Source: an uncultured Planctomycetaceae bacterium | GTDB lineage: Bacteria > Planctomycetota > Planctomycetia > Pirellulales > Pirellulaceae | Reading direction: 5' to 3' | Length of the DNA: 15,613 bases | Assembly: GCA_903927685.1 (NCBI GenBank) | Contig: CAIYOB010001623.1 | Span: 1-15,613, forward strand | Part shown: positions 7,428-14,350 of the stretch, in pieces | Layout of the letters: each line of letters starts with the position of its first letter | Numbering within the stretch: the first letter of the stretch is position 1 | Notes under the pieces: generated by a model | What the model was told of the DNA's origin: nothing | The model's database searches: none | What the model saw: only the letters and a program-made list of their open reading frames with translations | Program-made: the position numbers and the translations under genes

Positions 7428-8768
7428 ATGAACACCGCCACCCCCACCCCGGCCAACGCCGCCAAGACGGCCTCGGCCAAAACGGAAGTCGGGAGCTATT
7501 TCATCTCCAACTATCCGCCGTTCTCGCAATGGACGCGCGAGCAGTTGCCGGAGATCGAGGCCGCCCTGCGCCAACCGCCGGCCGCGGTACCGCTGGGCCT
7601 GTATCTGCACATTCCGTTCTGCCGCAAACGGTGCAAGTTCTGTTACTTCAAGGTCTTCACCGAGAACAAGGCCAGCGACATCGAAACCTATGTCTCCGCC
7701 TTGTCGCGGGAGATCGAGCTGGTCAGCCAGTTGCCCGTGCTGGGCGGGCGTCCGTTCCGCTTTGTGTACTTCGGCGGTGGGACGCCTTCGTTCCTGAGCA
7801 GCCGGCAACTGACCTCGCTGGTCGACCGCCTGCGGGCCAATATCCGCTGGGACCACGCCGAAGAGGTGACCTTCGAGTGCGAGCCGGGCACGCTATCGGA
7901 ATCGAAGATCAAAACCTTGCGGGAACTGGGCGTCACGCGGCTGAGCCTGGGCGTCGAGAACTTCAGCGACCACATCCTGAGCGAGAACGGCCGGGCGCAT
8001 TTGTCCGCCGAGGTTTACCGAGCTTGGGACTGGATCCAGGACACCGGTTTTCCCAACGTCAATATCGACCTGATCGCCGGCATGGTGGGCGAAACGTGGG
8101 ATAACTGGAAGGAGAACATTCAGCGGTTGCTGACGCTTGGCCCGGACAGCGTGACGATCTACCAGATGGAACTGCCGTTCAACACGGTGTACTCGCAGGA
8201 CATCCTGGGCAACAAGATCGAGACACCGGTTGCCGACTGGGACACGAAACGCGCTTGGGTGGACTACGCGTTCGACGTACTGCTCGCGGCGGGCTACCAC
8301 GTGTCCAGCGCCTATACCGTGGTCCGGGATCCCCACAGGGTGAACTTCAGCTATCGCGACAACTTGTGGCAGGGTTCCGACATGCTGGCGACGGGCATCG
8401 CCAGCTTCGGGCATGTCTCGGGCGTCCACTACCAGAACCTGCCGGACTGGAACTCCTACATCCAGCCGCTGTTGGAACAGGGGCGCCTGCCGCTGGGACG
8501 CGCTCTGCGGCCGTCGGGCCACCAGCGGCTGATCCGCGAGCTGATCCTGCAGATCAAACGCGGGTACCTGGACGCGGACTACTTCCGCCGCAAGTTCGGC
8601 GCGGAGATCCTGAACGAGTGGGCGGATACGTGGCAGCAGTACGCGGCCCGCGGCTGGCTGGCGGTCGCCGGCGACCGGGTCACGCTGACGCGGCAGGGAC
8701 TGCTTCGTGTCGACTCGCTGCTGCCGGCGTTCTTCGAACCGGAGCATCGCGGGGTGCGGTACACATGA
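7428..8768 (+). CDS. HemN/HemW-like radical SAM protein (coproporphyrinogen oxidase-like family)
   Basis: This 446-residue protein has the HemN-type radical SAM core. LYLHIPFCRKRCKFC (residues 58-72) gives the C-x3-C-x2-C cluster motif (Cys65, Cys69, Cys72). FGGGTPS (115-121) is the SAM-contacting glycine motif, LGVENF (174-179) replaces the usual GVQSF/GVQDF, and VNIDLIAGMVGET (211-223) matches the family's NVDLIxGLPGQT. A HemN-type C-terminal domain covers about 350-430. A true HemN carries a further cysteine two residues after the third cluster cysteine; here that position is Phe74, so this is probably not coproporphyrinogen oxidase. HemW (heme chaperone), HutW-like enzymes and radical SAM methylases are alternatives. 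A roughly 55-residue N-terminal extension carries a YFISNYPPFSQW segment. The stop overlaps the next gene by ATGA, implying translational coupling to the lipoyl carrier. Confidence 0.85.
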   Translation: MNTATPTPANAAKTASAKTEVGSYFISNYPPFSQWTREQLPEIEAALRQPPAAVPLGLYLHIPFCRKRCKFCYFKVFTENKASDIETYVSALSREIELVSQLPVLGGRPFRFVYFGGGTPSFLSSRQLTSLVDRLRANIRWDHAEEVTFECEPGTLSESKIKTLRELGVTRLSLGVENFSDHILSENGRAHLSAEVYRAWDWIQDTGFPNVNIDLIAGMVGETWDNWKENIQRLLTLGPDSVTIYQMELPFNTVYSQDILGNKIETPVADWDTKRAWVDYAFDVLLAAGYHVSSAYTVVRDPHRVNFSYRDNLWQGSDMLATGIASFGHVSGVHYQNLPDWNSYIQPLLEQGRLPLGRALRPSGHQRLIRELILQIKRGYLDADYFRRKFGAEILNEWADTWQQYAARGWLAVAGDRVTLTRQGLLRVDSLLPAFFEPEHRGVRYT

Positions 8769-9223
8769 GCCCCGTGCTGATATTCCGGATGGGCCAGTTC
8801 GAGGCCGAATTCCCGACCGATCGCAGCTACGCCAGGAACCACATGTGGGCCCAGCGGCGCGGCGATCTGCTTCGCTTTGGCTTTACGGCTTACGCGGTCC
8901 GCCTCCTGCAAGACGTGTATTTCCTGGACTGGGGTGTCGAACCGCCGGCCGAACTGCAGCCGCGGCAGGAGATCGGATCGATCGAAAGCAAGAAAGCGGA
9001 AAGCGCGTTGTTTGCACCGATCGGCGGCGTTCTGACCGCGTTCAACGGGCAACTGCTGGACGATCCTTCCGCCATTAACCTGGACAAGTACGGCGCCGGC
9101 TGGCTGTTCGAAATCCGCGGGACGGACGAGGGGCTGCTGACGCCGGAGCAGTACCTCGAACACCTGGGCTATGTGTGGCCCGTGGCCCAGAAGACCATCA
9201 AAGGACAGTTGAACGAATCATGA
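8765..9223 (+). CDS. GcvH-like lipoyl carrier protein
   Basis: This 152-residue protein resembles the glycine cleavage H protein. RNHMWAQRRGDLLRFGFTAY (24-43) matches the H-protein 'H-x-W ... GIT-x-YA' start. Then come LLQDVYFLDW (47-56) and IESKKAESALFAPIGG (73-88), which aligns with the H-protein lipoylation motif ESVKAASDLYAPVSG. Lys77 is the predicted lipoyl lysine. LLDDPSAINLDKYGAGWLF (about 99-117) matches 'DDPxLVNxDPYGxGWL'. H proteins normally carry the aminomethyl group between GcvP and GcvT on lipoate, but no gcv gene is present here. The ATG overlaps the radical SAM stop, and its own stop overlaps the ferredoxin start, both as ATGA. It most likely serves these partners rather than glycine cleavage; LbpA-type lipoyl carriers in sulfur oxidation are a precedent for H-like proteins with other tasks. 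Confidence 0.85.
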   Translation: MSPVLIFRMGQFEAEFPTDRSYARNHMWAQRRGDLLRFGFTAYAVRLLQDVYFLDWGVEPPAELQPRQEIGSIESKKAESALFAPIGGVLTAFNGQLLDDPSAINLDKYGAGWLFEIRGTDEGLLTPEQYLEHLGYVWPVAQKTIKGQLNES

Positions 9224-10176
9224 CGCAGCGTTGCACCGTGGTCCTGTCTCGGGGCCAGACGATCCATCCCGACCGGCAGGAACTCGAACAGCAACTGGTC
9301 TCGCAGCTGGCCCGGGACGATCGATGCGAGGTCCTGGTTGTGCCGCATCTGTATGACCTGGACGCTCACGGTCCTTGCCTGGGCGCGCTCCGCGAGCTCG
9401 AGGGCGACTTGATTGTCCTGGCGTGGCTGTACCCACGCGCGACGCGCTGGATCCTGGACCGGCAGGGGATCCGCGGGACCCGGGGTCGCACCCAACTGGA
9501 CGACGAAGACCCGCGGCCGGAATCGGAACCGCTGGCGGTTGCCCCGGCAGACGGTCGGGCTGGCCCGGCGCGCCGCATCTACTGCCTGGACCTGCGGCGT
9601 TACGAGACGCCGGAGCCCTACGTCGAAGCGATTGGGCAGATCGTGCCAGGCACCGCGGGCATGGCGCCGGCGGAAACCGGTTCACTGGTGCCGGTGCATT
9701 CGGTCGACGAGACGGTCAAACGGCGCTGGTATCCGGTGATCGACTACAGCCGCTGCACGAATTGCCTGGAGTGCATCGACTTTTGCCTGTTCGGCGTGTA
9801 CGGCGTGGACGAGGCCGACAAAGTGCTGGTCGAGTTGCCCGACCACTGCCGCAAGGGCTGTCCGGCGTGCAGCCGGGTTTGTCCCGAACACGCGATTCTC
9901 TTCCCCCAGCACAAGTCGCCTGCCATCGCCGGTGGGACGCTTGACCCCGGCGATTTGAAGCTGGACTTGTCGAGCCTGTTCGGCGCTGCGGACGACTTGC
10001 TGGGAGCGAAGGACGTTGCCGCGCGGGAGCGCGACGAACACCTGCTGATCGCGGGCCAACGGCCTGTCGGAACGGCGGCTCCGCCGCCCGAACCGCCGCC
10101 TCCGCCCGTCCGGCCCGCGGACAAGAAAGACGACCTGGACGACTTGATCGACCGTTTGGATGCCCTGGATTTGTGA
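9220..10176 (+). CDS. two-[4Fe-4S] ferredoxin-type protein with an unrecognised N-terminal domain
   Basis: This 318-residue protein starts at ATG 9220, overlapping the lipoyl-carrier stop. A ferredoxin domain spans about 172-230. The first cluster motif is classical: Cys179-x2-Cys182-x2-Cys185-x3-Cys189. The second is Cys210-x3-Cys214-x2-Cys217-x3-Cys221-Pro, with one extra residue in the first interval. Two [4Fe-4S] clusters and an electron-transfer role are therefore likely. Residues 1-150 form an alpha/beta-looking domain ([34 protein letters not shown]) that I do not firmly recognise; the layout faintly recalls class II chelatases. The C-terminus holds a proline run ([12 protein letters not shown], 288-299) and an acidic amphipathic tail, [15 protein letters not shown], which looks like a docking peptide. 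A longer frame from 9175 is rejected because it would lie inside the preceding gene. There is no signal peptide, so it is cytosolic. Confidence 0.82.
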   Translation: MTQRCTVVLSRGQTIHPDRQELEQQLVSQLARDDRCEVLVVPHLYDLDAHGPCLGALRELEGDLIVLAWLYPRATRWILDRQGIRGTRGRTQLDDEDPRPESEPLAVAPADGRAGPARRIYCLDLRRYETPEPYVEAIGQIVPGTAGMAPAETGSLVPVHSVDETVKRRWYPVIDYSRCTNCLECIDFCLFGVYGVDEADKVLVELPDHCRKGCPACSRVCPEHAILFPQHKSPAIAGGTLDPGDLKLDLSSLFGAADDLLGAKDVAARERDEHLLIAGQRPVGTAAPPPEPPPPPVRPADKKDDLDDLIDRLDALDL

Positions 10177-10195
10177 AGAAAGGACGACGATACCG

Positions 10196-11146
10196 ATGCA
10201 GATCATTCGCCTGTCAGACGCCGCCAGCGGGGCCGAAGCATCTATCCTGGCAAGCTTCGGCTTTAACTGCTACCGCTTTCGCGTCCGTTTCGACGACCGG
10301 CCGATCGACGTCGTGTGGTCCGAACCCGAGTTCGAGACGGGCCGCAAACGCGCTTCCGGCAGCGGGATTCCGTTGCTGTTCCCGTACGCCGGCCGAATCC
10401 GCGGCAAGACGTTGAAGTGGGACGGACGCGAGTGGCCGCTGGAAGGCGACGACCATCGGGGCAACGCGATCCACGGGTACGTCCTGACTCGTCCCTGGCG
10501 CGTGCTCGACCAGTCATCCCGCCGCGCCGTGGGCCAGTTTCAGGCGTCCGTCGACGCACCCGAGTTGCTCCGCGCCTGGCCAGCCGACTTTCGCATCACC
10601 GCCGCGTATGAACTGGCCGGCGCCAGTTTGACGTCCGACTTCGTGATCGAGAATCCCGACCAGCGCCCGTTGCCGTTCGGCTTCGGCACGCATCCGTATT
10701 TCTGCGTGCCGGTGGGCGGCGACAACGCGGACGCGTGCCGCGTCCAGTTGCCTGTCCGCCAGCGCTGGGAACTGGTGGACATGCTGCCCACGGGCCGGCA
10801 GTTGCCGGTCGAATCGCCGGACGCCTACCAGGCGGGCTTGCCCTTCGGCCAGATGAAATTCGACGACGCCTTCACCGGCTTGGCGTTCGCCGGCGACTGG
10901 TGCCGCCCCGGGATCACGGACCCCGGCAGCGGCCGGCGGTTGGTGGTCGAATTCGATCGGGCGTTCCGCGAATGCGTCGTCTACAATCCGCCGCACCGCC
11001 AAGCGGTGTGCATCGAGCCCCTGACATGGTGCCCCAACGCCTTTGAACTGCAACAACAGGGCTTGGACGCCGGTTTGCGCGTCCTCGCGCCCGGCCAATC
11101 CCTGCAGTGCCGGGTCACGATGCGGATCGAGCGAATTAGACCGTGA
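10196..11146 (+). CDS. aldose 1-epimerase family protein (GalM-like)
   Basis: This 316-residue protein has the GalM/YeaD-type beta-sandwich fold pattern and would interconvert alpha and beta anomers of a sugar or sugar phosphate in the cytosol. The catalytic set is visible: His93 in GNAIHGYV, His166 in FGFGTHPYF and Glu274 in [25 protein letters not shown] at 59-70 is the usual substrate-side motif. The start is ATG 10196, after GAAAGGA (10178-10184); the in-frame ATG 10160 lies inside the ferredoxin gene. The gap to the ferredoxin stop is only 19 bases, so it probably shares that transcript, although an epimerase has no obvious link to radical SAM chemistry. The sugar preferred is unknown. 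Confidence 0.87.
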   Translation: MQIIRLSDAASGAEASILASFGFNCYRFRVRFDDRPIDVVWSEPEFETGRKRASGSGIPLLFPYAGRIRGKTLKWDGREWPLEGDDHRGNAIHGYVLTRPWRVLDQSSRRAVGQFQASVDAPELLRAWPADFRITAAYELAGASLTSDFVIENPDQRPLPFGFGTHPYFCVPVGGDNADACRVQLPVRQRWELVDMLPTGRQLPVESPDAYQAGLPFGQMKFDDAFTGLAFAGDWCRPGITDPGSGRRLVVEFDRAFRECVVYNPPHRQAVCIEPLTWCPNAFELQQQGLDAGLRVLAPGQSLQCRVTMRIERIRP

Positions 11147-11213
11147 CGATTCCGGCGGTTTCTCGCCCTTAACCGCAGAGACTTCGTCAGGCACGCAAAA
11201 TGGAGTTGAAGAA

Positions 11214-11507
11214 ATGCTGGTGCTATCACGGAAACAGGGCGAGCGGATCAACATCGGAGACGGGATCATCGTGACGGTGCTCCGTTCCAGCGGCAGCCGG
11301 GTGACGTTGGGGATCACCGCCCCTGCCGCCGTCCCGGTGGAGCGAGCCGAGTTGAGCAGGCGCGAGCTGACAAGCCACCTGCTGGCAGCCGCTGACAAGG
11401 GCACTGTCCTCTTTCGCGAACTGGGGTCACCAGGCGCGGCCGTCGAACACTCCTGTCGGGCACTTCTGCCGAGCGCTCCCGTTCAAGTCGGCCGAGCGCC
11501 GGTGTAG
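11214..11507 (+). CDS. csrA: carbon storage regulator CsrA, with C-terminal extension
   Basis: CsrA is a small dimeric RNA-binding protein that binds GGA motifs in mRNA leaders and alters translation or stability. The N-terminal part is canonical: MLVLSRKQGERINIGDGIIV (1-20), then TVLRSSGSRVTLGITAPAAV and PVERAEL. Leu4 and Arg44, the main RNA-contact positions, are both present. E. coli CsrA has 61 residues; this one has 97, with an extra tail of about 40 residues. ATG 11214 follows GGAG (11202-11205) at eight bases. A longer frame from 11043 lies inside the epimerase gene and is rejected. The gene lies 67 bases after the epimerase and is not next to flagellar genes, a frequent csrA location. 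Confidence 0.92.
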   Translation: MLVLSRKQGERINIGDGIIVTVLRSSGSRVTLGITAPAAVPVERAELSRRELTSHLLAAADKGTVLFRELGSPGAAVEHSCRALLPSAPVQVGRAPV

Positions 11508-11585
11508 GCTATGGGGGACGTGCCGCGTGTTTCACCGGCGTGTTTCCCGTATCCAGTTTCCAACCGTACCGACGAGGAACCGAAG

Positions 11586-12221
11586 ATGATCAGCCCCATG
11601 TTCGTGCTCTCGAGCCTCCTGGTGATCACCGCCGGCGATGGCGTGCTGTTCCAAGAGCCTTTCGACACCGACTTGCAGCCGGCCTGGAAGTGGGTCCGTC
11701 CGGAAGCGAGCGAATGGCGGATTCGAGACGGCCAGCTTCAGGTCCGCTCGCAGTTCGGCCGCATCTGGGGCGGGAACGACGCCAGGAACGTGTTGCTGAT
11801 CCCGCCGCCGAAAGCGGACAACATCGAGGCTCGGGTCAGTGTGGCCCACGCCCCCAAGGAAAAATGGGAACAGGCCGGACTGCTTTGGTACGTCGACGAT
11901 GACAACTTCGTCAAGTTCATCAGCGAGCACATCGACGGCCAGATGTTCGCCGTGATCTGCCGGGAACAGGCCGGCCGGGGCCAGGTGATTGGCAAGGTCG
12001 AGGCGCCGGCGGCGAACATGCAACTCCGGCTGATCGTCCAGGGCAACCAGGTGACCGGCAAGTGGCGCGTCAAGGACTCCGACCCATGGTCCGACAGCGG
12101 CAGCTGCCAGTTCGACGTCCCGGGCGAGCGGTGCTTCGGGCTCTTCACGCAAAACGGCCCCCAGGACGAAGTCCGCTGGGTCGCTTTCGATTCGTTCGTC
12201 ATCACCCAGGCGGGCAACTGA
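11586..12221 (+). CDS. secreted DUF1349 (concanavalin A-like fold) protein
   Basis: This 211-residue protein begins with a short hydrophobic segment (ISPMFVLSSLLVITAG) that probably acts as a signal sequence, although it has no basic residues before it. The rest resembles DUF1349, a beta-sandwich domain also found at the C-terminus of some beta-xylosidases. Typical elements are EPFDTDLQPAWKW near the start, WEQAGLLWYVDDDNFVKF (about 98-115, the 'qaGlmv.dddnwvK' segment) and LRLIVQGNQVTGKWRVKD with the aromatic-rich sandwich strands. A carbohydrate-binding or extracellular role is likely but no catalytic residues can be named. ATG 11586 has GAGGAA (11574-11579) six bases upstream; the ATG at 11511 lacks one and would bury the signal segment. 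Confidence 0.8.
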   Translation: MISPMFVLSSLLVITAGDGVLFQEPFDTDLQPAWKWVRPEASEWRIRDGQLQVRSQFGRIWGGNDARNVLLIPPPKADNIEARVSVAHAPKEKWEQAGLLWYVDDDNFVKFISEHIDGQMFAVICREQAGRGQVIGKVEAPAANMQLRLIVQGNQVTGKWRVKDSDPWSDSGSCQFDVPGERCFGLFTQNGPQDEVRWVAFDSFVITQAGN

Positions 12222-12489
12222 CACGGCCGCGCTGAGACTCGGAGCAACACTCGCGAAAGAACTTCCGCATTTCGGTTTGGTCCGACGAGCAGCGCGAAAA
12301 CGACGAACCAGAAGATGACACGTAGGGTTCGTGCCCGCGAACGTGGCGGCGCCATGTCCGAGTGAACCCGGAGGGTTCCCAAACTCCAACCGCGGGCGGG
12401 GCACTCCGCATCCCTCGGAATGCCGTGCCGAGCCGCCTGCCACGCCCCAGAAACTCGCACCCAACGCGCCCCGGCCCAGAGGCTGGAAC

Positions 12490-12654
12490 AGGCCTGTCAA
12501 GTCGGCCCAACACCTGAGCTGTGACCAAGGCCCGCAGTTCTGGGGTCCGGGATTCAAATCCTGGTGCAAGCGACGCAAGATCAAGCCGTGTCTTGGCGCC
12601 AGTGGCCAACATGGCAGCTGGGCAGTGATCGAGCGGTTCAACGTCGAGGTCGTA
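12490..12654 (+). pseudogene. remnant of a DDE integrase/transposase (rve domain)
   Basis: In one frame the translation reads HLSCDQGPQFWGPGFKSWC, followed by KRRKIKPCLGASGQHGSWAV and IERF. This is the end of the integrase catalytic core found in IS3/IS481-type transposases. The aspartate of DQGPQF (12523-12525) and the glutamate of IERF (12631-12633) are separated by exactly 35 residues, matching the DD(35)E spacing. Upstream sequence (RPVKSAQ) may still belong to the domain, but the first catalytic aspartate, the N-terminal DNA-binding part and the C-terminal part are missing. No terminal inverted repeats were found. It is a dead fragment of an old insertion; the outer boundaries are approximate. 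Confidence 0.7.
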
Positions 12655-12728
12655 GGCCACCTTCGAGGCACCGCCCGGCTCGAACATCGTGACAGTGCAG
12701 CTATGGTTCTCCGTCGCCCGACATTCTC

Positions 12729-12750
12729 TGTCGGCCGATTGTCGGCCGAT
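12729..12750 (+). repeat. 11-bp perfect tandem repeat with palindromic cores
   Basis: TGTCGGCCGAT occurs twice back to back (12729-12739 and 12740-12750). Each copy contains the palindrome TCGGCCGA. The pair lies about 60 bases before the rimO start and could be a small operator-like element or simply a local duplication. Confidence 0.55.
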
Positions 12751-12794
12751 CCCTTCCCAAGGCCGGGGAATTGAGTTATCGTGCCCGGTTTTCC

Positions 12795-12799
12795 GAGGA
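12795..12799 (+). promoter_or_regulatory. Shine-Dalgarno site setting the rimO start
   Basis: GAGGA is seven bases before ATG 12807 and decides that start over the in-frame TTG at 12771. Confidence 0.65.
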
Positions 12800-12806
12800 T
12801 TGGCCG

Positions 12807-14228
12807 ATGACGAAGCGACCCGAAAACGACTCTTCTACCCCGGTTGCCAAGGGCACCTACGCCTTCGTCAGCCTGGGTTGCCCGAAGAACCTGGTGGATA
12901 GCGAGCGGATGCTGGGCCTGCTGCAGGTGGACGGTTATCGCTTGGTGCCCGAACCCGAAGGGGCTGATTTTGTCGTCGTGAACACGTGCGGGTTCATCGA
13001 GCGGGCACGCGACGAGTCATTTGCCGCCATCGACGAGATGCTGCGGCTGAAGGAACAGGGCCGGATCCGCGGCGTGATCGTCTCGGGCTGCCTGGCCGAA
13101 CGCCAGAAGGAACAGCTGCTGGCCGAGCGCCCGGAAATCGATTCCCTGGTCGGCGTCTTTGCCCGCGAGGAAGTCGCCCGGGTCGCCGACCGCTTGGTCG
13201 GCCATCTGGACGAACAGCGGGCCGTGTTCCAGCCGGCCCCGATTCGGCCGCTGCGGGACACCGACCGCCTGCGGATCACTCCCCGGCACTTTGCCTATCT
13301 GAAGATCTCCGAGGGCTGTGACCGGCTGTGCACGTTTTGCGCGATCCCCAAGATGCGCGGTACACACGCGACCAAGCCGATCGAGGAGGTTGTGCGCGAG
13401 GCCGAGCAATTGGCCGCGGACGGAGTGCGGGAACTGATTGTCGTCGCCCAGGATACGACCTATTACGGCCTGGATCTGTACGGCCGGCCGCGATTGGCCG
13501 AGTTGCTGCGGCAGTTGGACCAGGTCGAAGGGCTGGCCTGGATCCGCTTGATGTACTTCTATCCCATGTACATCGACGACGAGTTGGTGGAGACCATCGC
13601 CGCCGCTCGGAAGATTGTCCCCTACCTGGACATGCCGCTGCAGCACATCAACGACGAGCTGCTGCGCCGAATGGCCCGCCGCATCACGCGACAGGAAACG
13701 GAAACGCTGTTGACCAAGCTGCGGGACCGCATTCCCGGTTTGGCGTTGCGGACGACATTGATCACCGGCTTCCCCGGCGAGACGGAGCCTCAATTCGAAG
13801 AACTGGTCGACTTTGTCCGCACCCAGCGCTTCCAGCGACTGGGCGTGTTCACGTACTCCCTCGAACCCGACACCCCCGCCGCCCGGCTGCCGGACCAACT
13901 GCCGGAAGCCGTCAAGGAGGTCCGCCGCCAGCGGTTGATGGAAACGCAACAGGAAATCGCCTTTGCCTGGAATGCTCGGCAGATCGGGACCCAGAAGGAC
14001 GTGATCCTGGATCGTCCGGTGCCCAACGAACCGAACGTCTGGGTTGGCCGCTCGCACGCCGACGCGCCGGATATCGACGCCGCCGTCTACGTGACCGGCG
14101 GCAAGAAGCGGCTGGCCGCAGGCGACATCGTCAGCTGCGAAATCGTTGCCAGCCAGGATTACGACCTGGTCGGGGTTGCCGTCGGCAAATCGGCCAAGCC
14201 GGCAACCCACCGCCGAAGTCCCGAATGA
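12807..14228 (+). CDS. rimO: ribosomal protein S12 methylthiotransferase RimO
   Basis: RimO is a radical SAM enzyme that adds a methylthio group to the beta-carbon of a conserved aspartate in ribosomal protein S12. The 473-residue protein has the complete three-domain layout. The N-terminal UPF0004 domain holds its cluster cysteines at Cys25 (VSLGCPKNLVDSE), Cys61 (VVNTCGF) and Cys95 (IVSGCLAERQ). The radical SAM core has SEGCDRLCTFCAIPKMRG with Cys171, Cys175 and Cys178. A C-terminal TRAM-like domain follows from about residue 395. SLGCPKNLVDSE favours RimO over the related tRNA enzyme MiaB. ATG 12807 is preferred: GAGGA (12795-12799) lies seven bases upstream, whereas the TTG at 12771 has no site and adds 12 poor residues. 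It faces the protease gene convergently. Confidence 0.94.
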   Translation: MTKRPENDSSTPVAKGTYAFVSLGCPKNLVDSERMLGLLQVDGYRLVPEPEGADFVVVNTCGFIERARDESFAAIDEMLRLKEQGRIRGVIVSGCLAERQKEQLLAERPEIDSLVGVFAREEVARVADRLVGHLDEQRAVFQPAPIRPLRDTDRLRITPRHFAYLKISEGCDRLCTFCAIPKMRGTHATKPIEEVVREAEQLAADGVRELIVVAQDTTYYGLDLYGRPRLAELLRQLDQVEGLAWIRLMYFYPMYIDDELVETIAAARKIVPYLDMPLQHINDELLRRMARRITRQETETLLTKLRDRIPGLALRTTLITGFPGETEPQFEELVDFVRTQRFQRLGVFTYSLEPDTPAARLPDQLPEAVKEVRRQRLMETQQEIAFAWNARQIGTQKDVILDRPVPNEPNVWVGRSHADAPDIDAAVYVTGGKKRLAAGDIVSCEIVASQDYDLVGVAVGKSAKPATHRRSPE

Positions 14229-14231
14229 CGG

Positions 14232-14257
14232 AGTGGCTCGGTCAGGGACCGGCCACT
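14232..14257 (+). terminator. strong hairpin between convergent rimO and the protease gene
   Basis: AGTGGC-T-CGGTC-AGG-GACCG-GCCACT folds into an 11-bp stem with one bulged T and a three-base loop, starting four bases after the rimO stop. It lacks a following T-run on either strand, so it is either a terminator without a U-tract or an mRNA 3'-end stabiliser. The rest of the gap to 14350 shows nothing further. Confidence 0.5.
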
Positions 14258-14350
14258 TGGTCCGCATGTCTCCGGGAACCGATTCCCGCCAGATGTGTCA
14301 CCCCTCAATCCGCAGCCTGCGGCCGCGCAGCCCGGGCCGGCGTTGCCCGC

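Larger units (their letters stand above)
12222..12806 (+). other. 585-base stretch without an intact gene
   Basis: Between the DUF1349 stop and the rimO start there is no full-length coding region I can support. It holds a decayed integrase fragment (about 12490-12654), an 11-bp tandem repeat (12729-12750) and a small GAACCC-GGA-GGGTTC hairpin (12364-12378) without a T-run. I see nothing recognisable in 12222-12480 beyond that hairpin; it may be the degraded remainder of an inserted element. No clear promoter for rimO was found. Confidence 0.6.

Noticed and set aside
11738..12355. A - strand frame starting at ATG 12355 with a transmembrane-like segment (RVIFWFVVFALLVG)
   Set aside because: The hydrophobic start is suggestive, but the frame runs antisense through the DUF1349 gene and no ribosome binding site or domain supports it.
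12547..12564. A tRNA T-arm look-alike (CCGGG-ATTCAAAT-CCTGG)
   Set aside because: No acceptor stem, D-arm or anticodon arm can be built around it, and it falls within the integrase fragment's reading frame.
12771..12806. TTG 12771 as the rimO start
   Set aside because: It has no Shine-Dalgarno sequence; ATG 12807 has GAGGA at seven bases, and the extra residues are not typical of RimO.
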